Origin: Aphrophora alni
Taxonomy: Eukaryota; Arthropoda; Insecta; Hemiptera; Aphrophoridae
Assembly: GCA_963513935.1 (NCBI GenBank)
Contig: OY740769.1
Span: forward strand, 72,309,712-72,373,711
Length of the DNA: 64,000 nucleotides
Direction: 5' to 3'
In this document: positions 35,901-44,665 of the stretch, piece after piece
Layout: each line of letters opens with the position of its first letter
Position numbering within the stretch: position 1 is the stretch's first letter
Notes under the pieces: model-generated
The model's input: the letters and a program-made list of their open reading frames with translations, nothing else
Told to the model about the DNA's origin: nothing
Database searches by the model: none
Translations under genes and position numbers: made by a program

Positions 35901-37031
35901 TCAGTACTGAAAATAGTTTTTTAACTTTAAACTTTTAAGTAGAATCAGTGAAAATTACGCCTTGGTATATGCGTAAAATTGAATTTTATATTTTTAACAT
36001 GAACAATTAAGTAAATTGAACTTTTTACTTTCAGAAGCTAAGACTAATAGCTTTATGAATAAAATAAAGAAAAATCATTTAAAATATAATAAAAGGACTT
36101 TTGTAAAGAAAACAAAAAAATTAAATAAGAAAACTATTGTTCCAAAGAATAAAAATGAACTTTCAGTTGCAACGTCATAAGTAGTGCGAGACATTTTCTA
36201 TTAGTGAATTAAATAAGAAAAAGAACTTTATGAACTCTTACTCGAAATTTTAACCCTATGTAGACTTTTAATATAAAATATGTTTGTAATTTATAGCAAA
36301 CTTGTTCTATAATTTGTTTATTTAAAAAATACGTGTATTTCAAAAGGAGTTAATCAAACCGTTTAACCAATTATGTATGTTTAATAATATTTCATAAATT
36401 CACCAGCTAGACATCCATTTAAAATTAAGTATCAATTGTTTAGATGTAAGAAATTAGTAAATAAGGTTTTGTCAATTGTTTTGTTATCTGTGTAGAATCT
36501 CAAGGACTATTAAAAACATAAACTTTGTATTCTAATCAACTGTAAAAGCTCCTATCAAAGGTAAATTAAGAGAAAATACCCGAGGCCTCAAATAATGTTG
36601 TAATGTTTGTACCCTAAAATAATAGAATTGTATTAATTAATAACAGTCATATTTATATTTCAACCATTTTGTTTATTTATATAATTTTCAAATTTTTGAA
36701 ATGGGAGTTATTCCCAAATTCGTCAACTTAGAAAGTTTGCATAAAAATGCAGACAAATTATTTTTATCCTAATAAATTTTGTTTTAAATAAAATTAATTT
36801 TTGTATTACTGTATTGTTTTAGATGAAGAAGAAAAAATAGCAGAAAAAAACAAACACAGGAGACAAAATAGAAAAAATAAAGGAAATATACAAAACGGTG
36901 AAAATAACAAAACCAGTGAAAATACAAACTTTTTATTTTCTACCACAGAAGAAAATATTGTCAAAGTGGAACCTGATATTTTGGCTGAGGAGGCAGATTT
37001 ACCAACTATTTCGTATGAGTTTGACTACTGA
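11569..37031 (+). CDS. ZNHIT6: Box C/D snoRNA assembly protein BCD1 (HIT zinc finger)
   Basis: A host gene in seven exons: 11569-11600, 17322-17506, 19911-20005, 26814-26992, 29841-29984, 34802-34926, then a last exon at 36823-37031 or, alternatively, 36035-36180. Every border is GT/AG and the phases join without a break, giving 322 or 301 residues. Exon 2 encodes a zf-HIT finger with Cys16, 19, 28, 31, 36, 40, His44 and Cys50 (VCEVC ... CPRC ... CSLSC ... H ... C). Exons 4-6 carry the conserved BCD1 core, including LPQHFTRHKVNST, a WRIEWVFPQ block and FYELDPSLSIQENLQGKVIVEFP. BCD1/ZNHIT6 acts in the nucleus in early assembly of box C/D snoRNPs. Introns make up most of the 25.5 kb and are full of transposons. 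AATAAA overlaps the stop at 37031, with another at 37416. Confidence 0.93.
12266..12330. repeat. (TA)n microsatellite in BCD1 intron 1
   Basis: About 30 TA units with an ACCG interruption like that in the LINE at 4990. Confidence 0.95.
13122..13335. repeat. Foldback element, 55-bp arms
   Basis: Arms 13122-13176 and 13280-13335 are reverse complements apart from a one-base indel, with a 103-bp centre. It has no ORF of its own. It is probably a MITE or foldback element, family not recognised; a similar ATTCCTAT stretch on both sides could be part of a target duplication. Confidence 0.8.
13621..13696. repeat. Perfect 76-bp palindrome without spacer
   Basis: 38-bp arms meet at AGGCCT (centre between 13658 and 13659) with no mismatch. 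It contains two GGCCAGGTAGC/GCTACCTGGCC blocks and TA runs. It lies inside the Merlin element next to its left inverted repeat. Confidence 0.95.
13692..14108 (-). pseudogene. Merlin/ISXO2-like transposase N-terminus only
   Basis: 138 codons from an ATG inside the right inverted repeat. Residues about 11-110 form the zinc-ribbon and DNA-binding start typical of IS1595/ISXO2-type and Merlin transposases: LCDGC, FLYEHGVLQ, CPTCGG, a FNCWN block, QCKKYVSQYKNTWFESHNL and a WMRTLNP end. The catalytic domain is absent. A good splice donor (GAG/GTAATT, exon end at 13740) lies exactly where homology stops, so this may be the first exon of a once multi-exon gene whose remainder was deleted. The residues after it are read-through into intron-like sequence. 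Confidence 0.7.
14306..17321. other. ZNHIT6: Rest of BCD1 intron 1
   Basis: AT-rich intron without recognised genes. Around 15980-16150 there are two degenerate copies of a ~90-bp unit (each ending GAAGTGAACTT). A (TA)n run lies at about 16405-16435. Short CpG-richer patches with TGACGTCA-like sites are seen near 14880 and 15310; no gene goes with them. Confidence 0.5.
17951..17983. repeat. (CA)n/(TA)n microsatellite
   Basis: A short mixed dinucleotide run in BCD1 intron 2. Confidence 0.9.
18422..19176 (-). pseudogene. Decayed ISXO2/Merlin-like transposase
   Basis: Read on the - strand from 19176, the first 100 codons resemble the start of an ISXO2-like transposase (FQCYKRIRLRKQ, then RSAKSGSFIAKSKLGN, then a hydrophobic LFQLISLIILNSPRQ). 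Further down come WYSFVREVYINDTISNSVQIGG, matching the conserved region just before the first catalytic Asp, and SPGLIPIQLNVYGGI near 18500, matching the stretch before the second. Stops and frame changes break it and the metal-binding residues are not evident. It is different in sequence from the Merlin at 13413. It lies in BCD1 intron 2. Confidence 0.55.
20508..21260 (-). pseudogene. Tigger/pogo transposon remnant (C-terminal end)
   Basis: On the - strand, about 21240 to 21000 encodes a C-terminal Tigger-type tail (EEQQTISVIKK ... DNNLKEWLNCEDNYPGF, stop at 21000-21002). The left end near 20508-20580 (CCCAATTATCC ... GCAGATAAC) resembles the terminus of the pogo-type piece at 38816. The catalytic core is missing. 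It lies in BCD1 intron 3. Confidence 0.55.
21846..23182 (+). mobile_element. pogo-type transposon inserted at TA in the satellite
   Basis: 1337 bp flanked by TA (21844-21845 and 23183-23184), with termini GGGGAAACTAGGGAT / ATCCCTAGTTTCCCC. Removing it rejoins a satellite unit exactly. Subterminal copies of GGGATACTTGACCC occur near both ends (about 21880, 22215-22250, 22940-22990). It retains only a C-terminal transposase fragment, so it is a non-autonomous deletion product. Confidence 0.85.
22285..22735 (+). pseudogene. pogo-family transposase C-terminal fragment
   Basis: The frame reads SGFKKTGMWPYDSNIFTEAD, then FLCSYITDRPEEEG, the block that follows the DDE domain in CENP-B-like pogo transposases, then a Ser/Pro-rich linker and a basic tail (RKTKNNKEKKGK) to a stop at 22733-22735. 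The helix-turn-helix and DDE parts are missing. An ATG at 22310 is internal. Confidence 0.7.
23654..25416. other. ZNHIT6: BCD1 intron 3, no recognised element
   Basis: AT-rich sequence with poly-A/T runs, and a C9 run near 24950. I find no supported coding region. Confidence 0.5.
25417..26760 (+). mobile_element. Tigger/jerky-type transposon, deleted and decayed
   Basis: It begins CAGTAGAACTCCAATTATCC after TA (25415-25416), a Tigger-type terminus. The right part (TTTTCCGGATCAGGTTCGGTCC, about 26730) resembles the inner part of the opposite end, but the last ~25 bases are missing. It lies in BCD1 intron 3, just upstream of exon 4. Confidence 0.75.
25722..26527 (+). pseudogene. Tigger/jerky-type transposase, broken
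   Basis: Starts with MISSKRKSVVLSLADKIKII and a helix-turn-helix ending TSTISDIKK (25722-25860), followed by a frameshift at a poly-A run, a CENP-B-type second DNA-binding block (FSEKMN ... WLRNFKARHG, 26040-26140), a stop at 26177, the first catalytic block YNADETGLNW (about 26245) with its Asp present, then a jump near 26345 to the far C-terminus (EAFAGLDTTLKWMERQPECD). Most of the DDE domain has been deleted. Confidence 0.8.
28400..28520 (+). repeat. Probable LINE 3' end
   Basis: Sequence ending ACTAATAAAGATATTTCATTCATTC looks like the 3' end of a non-LTR element with a polyadenylation signal and a CATT-repeat tail. No coding part can be assigned to it. BCD1 intron 4. Confidence 0.4.
29079..29725. 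mobile_element. TA-flanked MITE with 24-bp inverted termini
   Basis: 647 bp bounded by TA (29077-29078, 29726-29727). The termini CATTACAACCTCGTTAAGTC and the reverse of GACTTAACAAAGTTGTACTG match over ~24 bp. The TA duplication and the CAG/CAT start fit the Tc1/mariner/pogo group. The interior has no transposase. It lies in BCD1 intron 4, just before exon 5, and is GC-richer than its surroundings. Confidence 0.8.
30130..31730 (-). pseudogene. RNase H-bearing LINE remnant (I/R1/Jockey-like)
   Basis: On the - strand, several frames in order give the end of a LINE ORF2: YDAAVW then RVQRPLKYISGASRS and ILNFPSFNVYIRAKAKMRSY (about 31340-31140); FHAEVIAN (about 30870); LVRECRKNLVKLERYNKVILKWV ending RHxGIKEG (shown in pieces, about 30770-30680), the HSG-type end of an RNase H; and YLKKHMQ ... 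CDQEIETVK (about 30420-30330), a finger region seen after RNase H. Stops and frameshifts are frequent, so it is old. It lies in BCD1 intron 5. Confidence 0.7.
31731..34801. other. ZNHIT6: BCD1 intron 5, mostly AT-rich
   Basis: No recognised gene apart from the CpG-richer patch at about 32890-33190 described separately. Confidence 0.5.
33022..33186 (+). CDS. Small ORF in a CpG-richer patch, unknown
   Basis: A 54-codon ORF (MAWNKIEYASPGRYEEAGKR and on) with a good start context (GAAGATGG). The 130 bases before it hold a CACGTG E-box (about 32990) and a CCAAT-type box (33005). The patch is far GC-richer than the intron around it. A possible splice donor (TCG/GTAAAA at 33171) lies near the end, so it could be a first exon. 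I do not recognise the protein. It may be a nested gene, a retroposed first exon, or the start of a decayed transposon. Confidence 0.25.
   Translation: MAWNKIEYASPGRYEEAGKRKRQFLERDASRQPYDEVVHLACVNIFYSFVGKMK
34927..36034. other. ZNHIT6: BCD1 intron 6
   Basis: No recognised element. A short ORF at 35651-35833 has no family resemblance that I can see. Confidence 0.5.
36035..36180 (+). CDS. ZNHIT6: BCD1 alternative last exon A
   Basis: A polypyrimidine tract and CAG precede 36035. Joined to the phase-1 end of exon 6 (34926), the frame reads GAA-GCT and stays open for 48 codons to TAA (36178-36180). It encodes a very Lys/Asn-rich basic tail (NKIKK, RTFVKKTKKLNKK) that could act as a nuclear/nucleolar signal. 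No splice donor lies before its stop, so its use excludes exon B. AATAAA at 36787, between the two exons, could serve this isoform. Confidence 0.6.
36823..37031 (+). CDS. ZNHIT6: BCD1 alternative last exon B
   Basis: TTGTTTTAG precedes 36823. Joined to exon 6 it reads GAT-GAA-GAA and stays open to TGA (37029-37031). The tail begins basic and acidic in patches (EEEKIAEKNKHRRQNRKNK) and ends acidic (EPDILAEEADLP). AATAAA sits on the stop codon. I judge this the likelier constitutive end because of its immediate poly(A) signal, but cannot prove it. Confidence 0.65.
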
Positions 37032-40000
37032 ATAAATAAATGGTGCAAGTAATTTTGTATACATTTGGTATTTAAAAAAACAAAAATTTTTAGTCAGCCC
37101 TTTTATTTAGCCTGTTATATTCCATTCATCTAATTCCTGTCATTCCATGTGTGAAAGATGGGTGTGTGAAATGCGTCCCTTTACTTGTTTACTTTCTCCA
37201 GAACTTTTGTTCAGACTGATTAGAGAAATTTATTACAAGAGAAAGTTTGTACAACAAATTGTTAGATTCCTAATTTTGATTTTAATTATTTAATTTTTTT
37301 CCTGGGGTTATTGTACAAATTTAAGTATGATCCTTTTATCTTTTTACAAGTAACAGTTTTGTCTATAAATTATGTTGAACCCATCACTATCACATGGCTG
37401 TTTACATTGCTTTTAAATAAAGTTAAATCAATGAAAAAACATTTTTTAAATGGAAGCTTTTTCCTTTCTACACATGATTTTTAGGCTATGAATTACACTG
37501 AATCACGGTTTACAATACTATTGTTAATCCTTGAATTCAGATAGTAGTTCTTATCTACTGGGAGTAAATTATTAGTTTGTTCAGTATTTATTAAGTTTAC
37601 CAACTAAATAAGTTTTTGCTCTTTTGGTAATTTGGTCTTGCAATTATTAACCATTATTTTTTAGTACAGTGCTATTTTAAGATTGTTATTTAAAGTACAA
37701 TGTTCTGCAATTCCTTTAACATTGCCTTGATAATATTCTGAGTTGACATATTTTGGAGATAACCCCGCCTTAAAAACCATTTTTGTGTAAAATAAAGTTA
37801 ATCCAAAACATGGTCTCAATTGAAGATATTAATTAGACAATATACTACATTCACGTTTAGTTGGTGTACAAATGAAATCAAATGGGAGTTACAACATAAA
37901 CCATAAAGAAAAAGTAAAGTGACCTTACAAATGTATGTTCACTTTTAAAGAGAATGTTTACCAGTTTTTATTTTTTATTTATTTTTTCTTTCAGAGTACA
38001 TACAGTATTACATATATTTCATATTCCTTTTGTGTTTATTTTAGGTGAAATAATCGCCATTATAAGATATTTAAGTATTAATAATAAATGGTGAAATATT
38101 TAAGTATCATGAAAAAAAAATGTTCTACAGATAAAGGGACATCATCAATATTAAAAACATATAACCTTCATACTAGTACATATTATTAGAATTATTTGCT
38201 CAATATCAATGTTGTAATTCTTAAATTTTGACACGGAATCTCACTGTTACCATACAGTCCTGAAACATTGTTTTTTTTTTTTTTACATGTTACAGGAAAA
38301 GTAGATTCTAGAGTCGACTCACTGGAGAATCTACTTTTCCTGTAATATTTACACAGTGAATGAGAGGGACATCAGATTGAGTGGTGGACAGAGCAATTCA
38401 TTTGGTTTGAATTTTTCTGCACATTCTAAACCTGAAAAAACAAGGCAAGAATTTGAAATTAAATGAGGATTATTCACATTGACTTTGACCACTTAATACC
38501 AATTTGAAAGGAGAAACAAGCAAGAGGGAGTACAATATTCAGAGATGTATTTATCTACAATCAAGCCCAGGTAGTACAGTGCAGACTAGGTGCATCTAAT
38601 GAGATGGGGGTTAGCAGCAACTTCTCTTCAGAAGGCAATTATTTCAGCATAGGAAATGAGATCCTTCTTTACAGTTGTGCAGGTCTGGACTGATGCCCAT
38701 CCAGTCAAACCAAGAAGGACCATGTGAGTCCTAGAATGGGGTATGGAAATTAACAAGGAGTCTGTATGTTATGTTGTCAGGGTTTCACTTATAATACAAA
38801 ACTGTTAGCCATATACAGTGTACTCCCGATTATCCGCGAAATTGGATGGCACAGACATAGCAGATAGCGAAAATCGCGGATAATATGCAAGAATGCTAAA
38901 AATAAAGGGAAAATATGTAATAAAAAATAGTTTTTACATAAATAAACCATAATATACAGTACAAATGTATAAATTAAAAACTTTTAATTTCATGTTGCAA
39001 CATTTTTAAAAAGGAAAGTATAAAATTATAAAGTTCTAGTTGATTCGAAATTTGAAAGGAAAAGTAAAATAAAGATTTTCTTATTAAATTTAGATGATAA
39101 TTATTAATTGTAACATTTGATTTTGTTGATGATAATTGTAGGATGTTGTATGAATAATAAATACTTATGTACAATTTCAGCAGTAAAACTTAGAATTTTT
39201 CTTTAATCACCTATGCCAAGTATGTTTTAAAAAGGACTTCGACCCTGAGTAAATTCATTTAAATTTATAAATTCAATAAATAGTTAACTTTTCTAAACTG
39301 ATGTTAATTCATCTGGCGCCCATAAATGCTAAGCAAACTTTAAATAAAAAACTTATAGTAAAATTAAATTCATATTTTTTTGATAATATTTATAAATGAA
39401 CCGTAGAAGGTCGTAACTTATAAATATTACAGTACTTATTATATAAACTATATCAATTTCCTACCCACAAAAAAAGATATTATAATAATATTAATAACAA
39501 ATTATTTCATTCCTCATCAAATAAACTTACACTCACACATACACACAATTTAGTAGGCGGGCGATTTGAATTTCCTAGAGGCCGTTTTTGGGACAAGAAA
39601 GGGACATTGTTGGAAGCTTCTACAGGGAAAGGACGCCTCCCACGATCAAGAAGTCTTAATCTGAAATAATCGTTGTATCCAACAATTTAGTGAAAGTAAG
39701 TATATCTCAAGATTGTGCAAAAGTTACTGTTTATTCAAAAATAATAATATAGAGTTGATCTGTCTTGAATTGGAAGAAAACAGAAAAGTTAATTTCTGCA
39801 TTAGTGGTGAGATCCATCCAAATATAGATTGCATAAAATTCATACTTAGTTCAGAAAAACAATATTTCTCAAACATTAACTTTCAGCCAATGAGACTTAT
39901 ATTAAGTATAGCTCATTAGGTATAGTAAGTGTTAACATTTAATATTTAATTGAGCTGTGAACCATCTTAAACATATTCATCCTTACAAATATGCATTGAT

Positions 40001-40150
40001 TTGCTTTGTTGATTTTTTGTGGGGGGGGGGGACATAGTTCAGACAATTAATTAATAATTTCATGCTCTTGTTCTTTGTTAATATCCACTTGGAAGAGCCG
40101 GCACTGACCCACTCCGAGACAAGACTTGTGATCTTTAGATAATAGTATGT
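37032..40150. other. Intergenic with repeat scraps
   Basis: BCD1 3' flank followed by AT-rich DNA. It includes the hairpin at 38290-38345 and, at 38816-38895, a TACAGTGTACTCCCGATTATCC-type terminus followed by a second GCGGATAAT, which looks like one end of a pogo/Tigger element whose other end I cannot find. Around 39290-39340 a ~45-bp stretch recurs at about 55035-55085. No gene is supported. Confidence 0.5.
38290..38345. repeat. Perfect 20-bp inverted repeat after a T run
   Basis: Arms 38290-38309 and 38326-38345 are exact reverse complements around 16 bases containing a GTCGAC site; a T16-type run precedes it. Function unknown. Confidence 0.85.
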
Positions 40151-41039
40151 TTAACCTTTTGAATCCCAGGTATAGCAGAGCCAGGCATTCCCCCCAGCCT
40201 GGTTTTTTTTGCTTATTTGCAGACTACAGTTTAAAAGTTTGTACAAAATCTAAAAATGAAGTAAACATAATAATATATGTATGTGTTTTGTTCAGAAAGA
40301 ACAGGAGAAGCTGAAAATAGTATAAAAAATAACATATACAATTTTTTTCTAAAAAACCAAAAAAAATTCAAATTTTTACCAGAAATTTCAAAAGAAAAGT
40401 TACAGTAAAATTAAACAATATTTTTTTTTAAATCATATATATATATATATTGTGTAGGAAATTCAATTACCTACATAAAAATGTTTATAAAATAAAAAAA
40501 TCTTATCACCAAAATGAATTATGTCCAAAAATGCAGTACGCTGTAAAAGTAAAAAATTCAGATTTCAGTGCCGTTCTGTAACATTGCTGAAATAAATCAT
40601 TTCATTTTACTGAAAATACATATTTATTTTCATTGATTAAAAAACAGGCTAAATATTCAAAATAAAAACTTAGATTATCAATGTCTAAATATTCAGTTGT
40701 CATTGTCACAAAAGGTTCGAGACGGACCCGCATGACTCGCCATAGTAAACAAACATCCAATACTACGCAACAGATGATCTACAAATAATACCACAACAGC
40801 TGAAGTTTATCGATCGCTGCAGGTATGCCGTTCCAGCTAGCGCAAAACGAAATATACCAATCGAAAGGACAGATTGTCCCGAACAGAACGGTAACAAATA
40901 CAGCGTATTTATTCTCTTACTTCGATTTAGAAAGCGCGGCAAGTTCAAACTGTACCACGGACACAGCGCCGCGTCGCTGGGCTGGTAGCAGGACTAGTGC
41001 ACGGACATGCGGCCGCGTCGTTGGGATTCAACAGGTTAA
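40151..41039. mobile_element. TTAA-flanked MITE (piggyBac or Kolobok type)
   Basis: 889 bp between TTAA 40151-40154 and TTAA 41036-41039. The left end reads TTAACCTTTTGAATCCCA and the right end is the reverse of TTAACCTGTTGAATCCCA, so ~18-bp inverted termini with one mismatch. The right third is CpG-rich. Its termini differ from those of the piggyBac at 6114, so it belongs to another family. Its internal ORFs look accidental. Confidence 0.7.
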
Positions 41040-41861
41040 AAACAATTGTTATAATTCAGTGAGCCTAAACACAATAATAATTTTATTTCAAGAACGATAA
41101 ATAAGATTCTAATGAAACTAATCATTCTTTTATGATATATATACCATATAGTAATGAATTTTAAAGATATTATTAAAAGTAATTTTTCAATCTAATTTTG
41201 AATTTTAATGTTTGTGATTTTTTTTGTTTGAATTTCAATTTTATTTTAATGAATTAAAAACAAAACAAATTTCTATCTTTGTAATTCTGTAGTTTTCTAT
41301 TTCATTTATTTATTGTTATAAATTAGCACATCAAAGTGCAATATAAATTTAAGAGAGAAAAGAGGTGTATAGATTTAAAACAAATATAAATAATCAATCA
41401 TCTCTAATATTCAGTTATATAGTAATGTTGTAAATACTACAACAAACGTGGGGTTTTCAAAGAGCAATCACTAAATAAAAATAGTATGTTGTATGATCAA
41501 TTATTTCAACTTAATACAAAATATAAATTTTGTCACATTACACTTAATTCAATGGTAAACCTTCTATAGTGAGTAAGCCAATCCTGTAGTAGTAGTATGT
41601 CAATCCTGAGCTGTATCTACACTTTTTTTCATGTAGTCTTGAGTCTTGAGATTAGATCCCTGCTTTGTTATTATCCAACATTGATGATGTTAGATTATTC
41701 TCGAGGGCTAGATTTAATCTTCTTTTTATAAGACAATGATGACCGAAAGGATGGCAAAGAAGAAAAAACTAATTGTAAACCTTTTTATCTCCCCTATTTC
41801 TTATGTTGTGTGGAACATGGTTGTGGTTCATTATTATAGAAAGTTTTCTTTCTTTATAGTA
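41040..41861. other. Intergenic, nothing recognised
   Basis: AT-rich, no coding region or repeat boundary seen. Confidence 0.5.
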
Positions 41862-42114
41862 CAATAGACCCCTCTAATCCGTCACCTTCGGGACTGGGTC
41901 ACGGTCGGAACGCAAAAAAGGTCGGATTATACGAAAAAAGTCAATATTTATTACATCTATAATAATAAAAGCAAAACCCACTCACTGACTGACTGACTGA
42001 CTGACTGACTCACTGATCACGAAATCTCAGGAACCACTGAACGGATTACAATGAAACTTGGTACACAGCTTCCTCATAGGTCCTAGACGCGCACTAAGAA
42101 CCGGTTTTGAAAAA

Positions 42115-42660
42115 TTCAATGTATAACCGCGGAAATCGCGAAAAAACCGCGAAAAGTAAAATACATTATTTTTTGTAAACTATGAAGCGTACAAACGTGA
42201 AATTCGGCAAACATGTTCATCCTGGTGTCTAGGTGCTCGCTAAGAAACGTTTTTAAAAAAAAATCCATGTCTAACCGCGTAAATCGCGAAAAACCGCGAA
42301 AAGTAAAATACATAATTTGTTGTAAACCATGAAGCGTACAAACGTGAAATTAGGCAAACATGTTCCTCCTGGCGTCTAGGTCCTCGCTAAGAAACGTTTT
42401 AAAAAAAATCCAGGTCTAACCGCGTAAATCGCGAAAAACCGCGAAAAGTAAAATACATAATTTGTTGTAAACCATGAAGCGTACAAACGTGAAATTAGGC
42501 AAACATGTTCCTCCTGGCGTCTAGGTCCTCGCTAAGAAACGTTTTTAAAAAAAATCCAGGTCTAACCGCGGAAATCGCGAAAAAACCGCGAAAAGTAAAA
42601 TACATTATTTTTTGTAAACTATGAAGCGTACAAACGTGAAATTCGGCAAACATGTATTAT
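42115..42660. repeat. 146-bp tandem repeat in Helitron 5' region
   Basis: Four copies (AACCGCGNAAATCGCGAAAA blocks at 42127, 42275, 42420 and 42566), the middle two almost identical. Each carries CGCGAAAAACCGCGAAAAGT followed by a GAAGCGTACAAACGTGAAAT block. They may lie in the leader or promoter of the transposase gene. Confidence 0.88.
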
Positions 42661-43192
42661 TCTCACTGTATTTAAACACGAAACCTAGAGTTCTGAAATT
42701 CGGTACATGGTTTCGGGTAAGTTCTTAGAGGCGTACTAAGAAAGGGTTTGAAAACCTTTTACTCGAAGGGTAGCTAACACCCCTATTACAATATTTTCAG
42801 TCAAACGCATATATTTGTTATTAATACATTTTTTCGGTGGCTGTTATTTAGATGAACAACTACAGCGGTTTTTGATCATTGTGAACACTCATGACAAGGC
42901 CTAGGACTGCACGCCACAGTTTGCAAGTGGCCTTATCAGTAGGCTGCAGGTATCAGCTGATAAGGGGTCTACATTGCCCCCTACCAGTCAGTCTAGCTAC
43001 AGACTTTGCTACTTGCTTTGTTTTTTCCTGAACCTCTACACACTTCTGTTCACTTCAGTTCTGTTCTATACGTCAATATATTATTTTGATCATTTTAGGC
43101 AAGACTGATTCCGTTTTCCCTTTTACTTGATACATATAATATTTATATTTCTCTCTATTGTCTTTCTATTTATATATCTCTACTTTCTCACT

Positions 43193-44665
43193 ATGGAAGT
43201 CATCAACGTGGATGGGGTGCCTACTCCCCACCATGTATTGCCTATCAATCCTGATGGTCAGTGCTTATTCTCATCTTTGGCTTACTTCGTATACGGCACT
43301 GATTCACAAGGTTTCCAAGTTCGGACCAGTGTTGTACAGCACGTTACTAACAATTGGTGCCGATTTAAACCATTCACCTTAAATCGGACGGGGGGCATTT
43401 ACAGAACAAAGGCAGAATATATGGCTGATATGAGCAAACCGGGAACTTTTGGGACAACATGTGAAATAAAAGCAGCCTCTGAAATATTCCCCTATGAGCT
43501 GCAGGTTTACAAAGACCAAACTCTGTTAACCAGTTTCGGGCAGCCGGTTGAGGGAATAAAAAGACTAAGGTTTACTGGGCCACTGACAGCAGGCCACTTT
43601 GATGTCCTTATTCCCTTAGATCCTGATTCCTCTCTGACGTCTGACAATGTGAATGTGGAGGCTAATCTTGGGGAAATCCAGGACCCTGCCAACCTCTCAC
43701 CCACTGATCTCCCACACTCCTCATCCCCGTCTCCAGTAAATTCCCTTACTATATCTAATACTACTGTCTCAGATCACCCCTCCGTAAATTGTTCTAAAAC
43801 AAACAAGAGACGGGGGAAGAAAAGGCGTAAGCGATTTTCCAATATTAATCGTACAAAACGTCACAGGCAAGCAGTAAATAAATATAGTGAGAACAATCCT
43901 GAAGTCAATCGCGCATCCGTAAAAAAATACAGTGAGAAAAATCCTGCAATACATCAGGCGGCTGTAAAAAAATACAGTGAGAAAAATCCTACAATACATC
44001 AGGCGGCTGTAAAAAAATACAGTGAGAAAAATCCTACAATACATCAGGCGGCTGTAAAAAAATACAGTGAGAAAAATCCTACAATACATCAGGGGGCTGT
44101 AAAAAAATACAGTGAGAAAAATCCTACAATACATCAGGCGGCTGTAAAAAAATACAGTGAGAAAAATCCTACAATACATCAGGCGGCTGTAAAAAAATAC
44201 AATGAGAAAAATCCTACAATAAATCAGGCGGCTGTAAAAAGATATAGTGAGAAAAATCCCGAGGTAAACATAAGTGCGGTAAAAAAATACAGTGTCAAGA
44301 GAAGTGAAATAAATTTGTTGCCATGGTCTGTTAAATCAATGTCGGGATTCAAATACAATAGCGATACTGATTACAACAAAGATAAGACTGTTGCCTTAGG
44401 TTGCATGACAACATGTAAGTGGTGTAAAGCTAGAAAATGGAAAGATGAAAGTCCTGGTCTGTGCTGTGCTAACGGAAAAGTCCATCTGCCCTCTCCTCAG
44501 CCAATGCCAGAGCTCCTACAAGCTCTTCTGACAAACAATCACCCTCTTTCTGAACACTTTCTCTCAAACATCAGGCAGTACAATAACTGCTTTCAAATGA
44601 CTTCCTTTGGAGGAAAAGAGATTAAAGAAGGCAACTTTATGCCAACCTTTAAAGTTCAGGGGTAG
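43193..44665 (+). pseudogene. Helitron protein, N-terminal part: OTU protease, repeats, finger
   Basis: The first part of the Helitron protein. The frame is open from 43127, but its first 22 residues are a hydrophobic run from AT-rich DNA; the ATG at 43193 (MEVINVDGVPTP) is the likelier start. Residues about 10-140 from there form an OTU-type cysteine protease fold: NPDGQCLFSSLAYFVYG with the Asp-Gly-x-Cys nucleophile motif, and GHFDVLIPL with the late His. A Ser/Pro linker and basic stretch (KRRGKKRRKR) follow, then ten 15-residue repeats (43871-44320), then a Cys-rich finger (CMTTCKWCK ... CC). The ORF ends at TAG (44663-44665), but the same frame continues at once in the next part, so the TAG is most simply one nonsense change (CAG to TAG). 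Confidence 0.85.
43871..44320 (+). repeat. Ten 45-bp coding tandem repeats (15 residues each)
   Basis: The unit is AVKKYSEKNPTIHQA. The central six copies are nearly identical in DNA, while the outer ones are diverged, including NPEVN versions. The pattern shows recent in-frame expansion. The units are basic and could be helical DNA- or RNA-binding segments; the role is unknown. Confidence 0.95.

Noticed and set aside
40763..41100. Overlapping ORFs on both strands near the right end of the TTAA MITE
   Set aside because: They arise in the CpG-rich, stop-poor part of the MITE; no similarity recognised.
43769..44179. Antisense ORF of 136 codons with repeated MYCRIFLTVFFYS units
   Set aside because: It is the reverse reading of the 45-bp coding repeats of the Helitron gene; no independent support.
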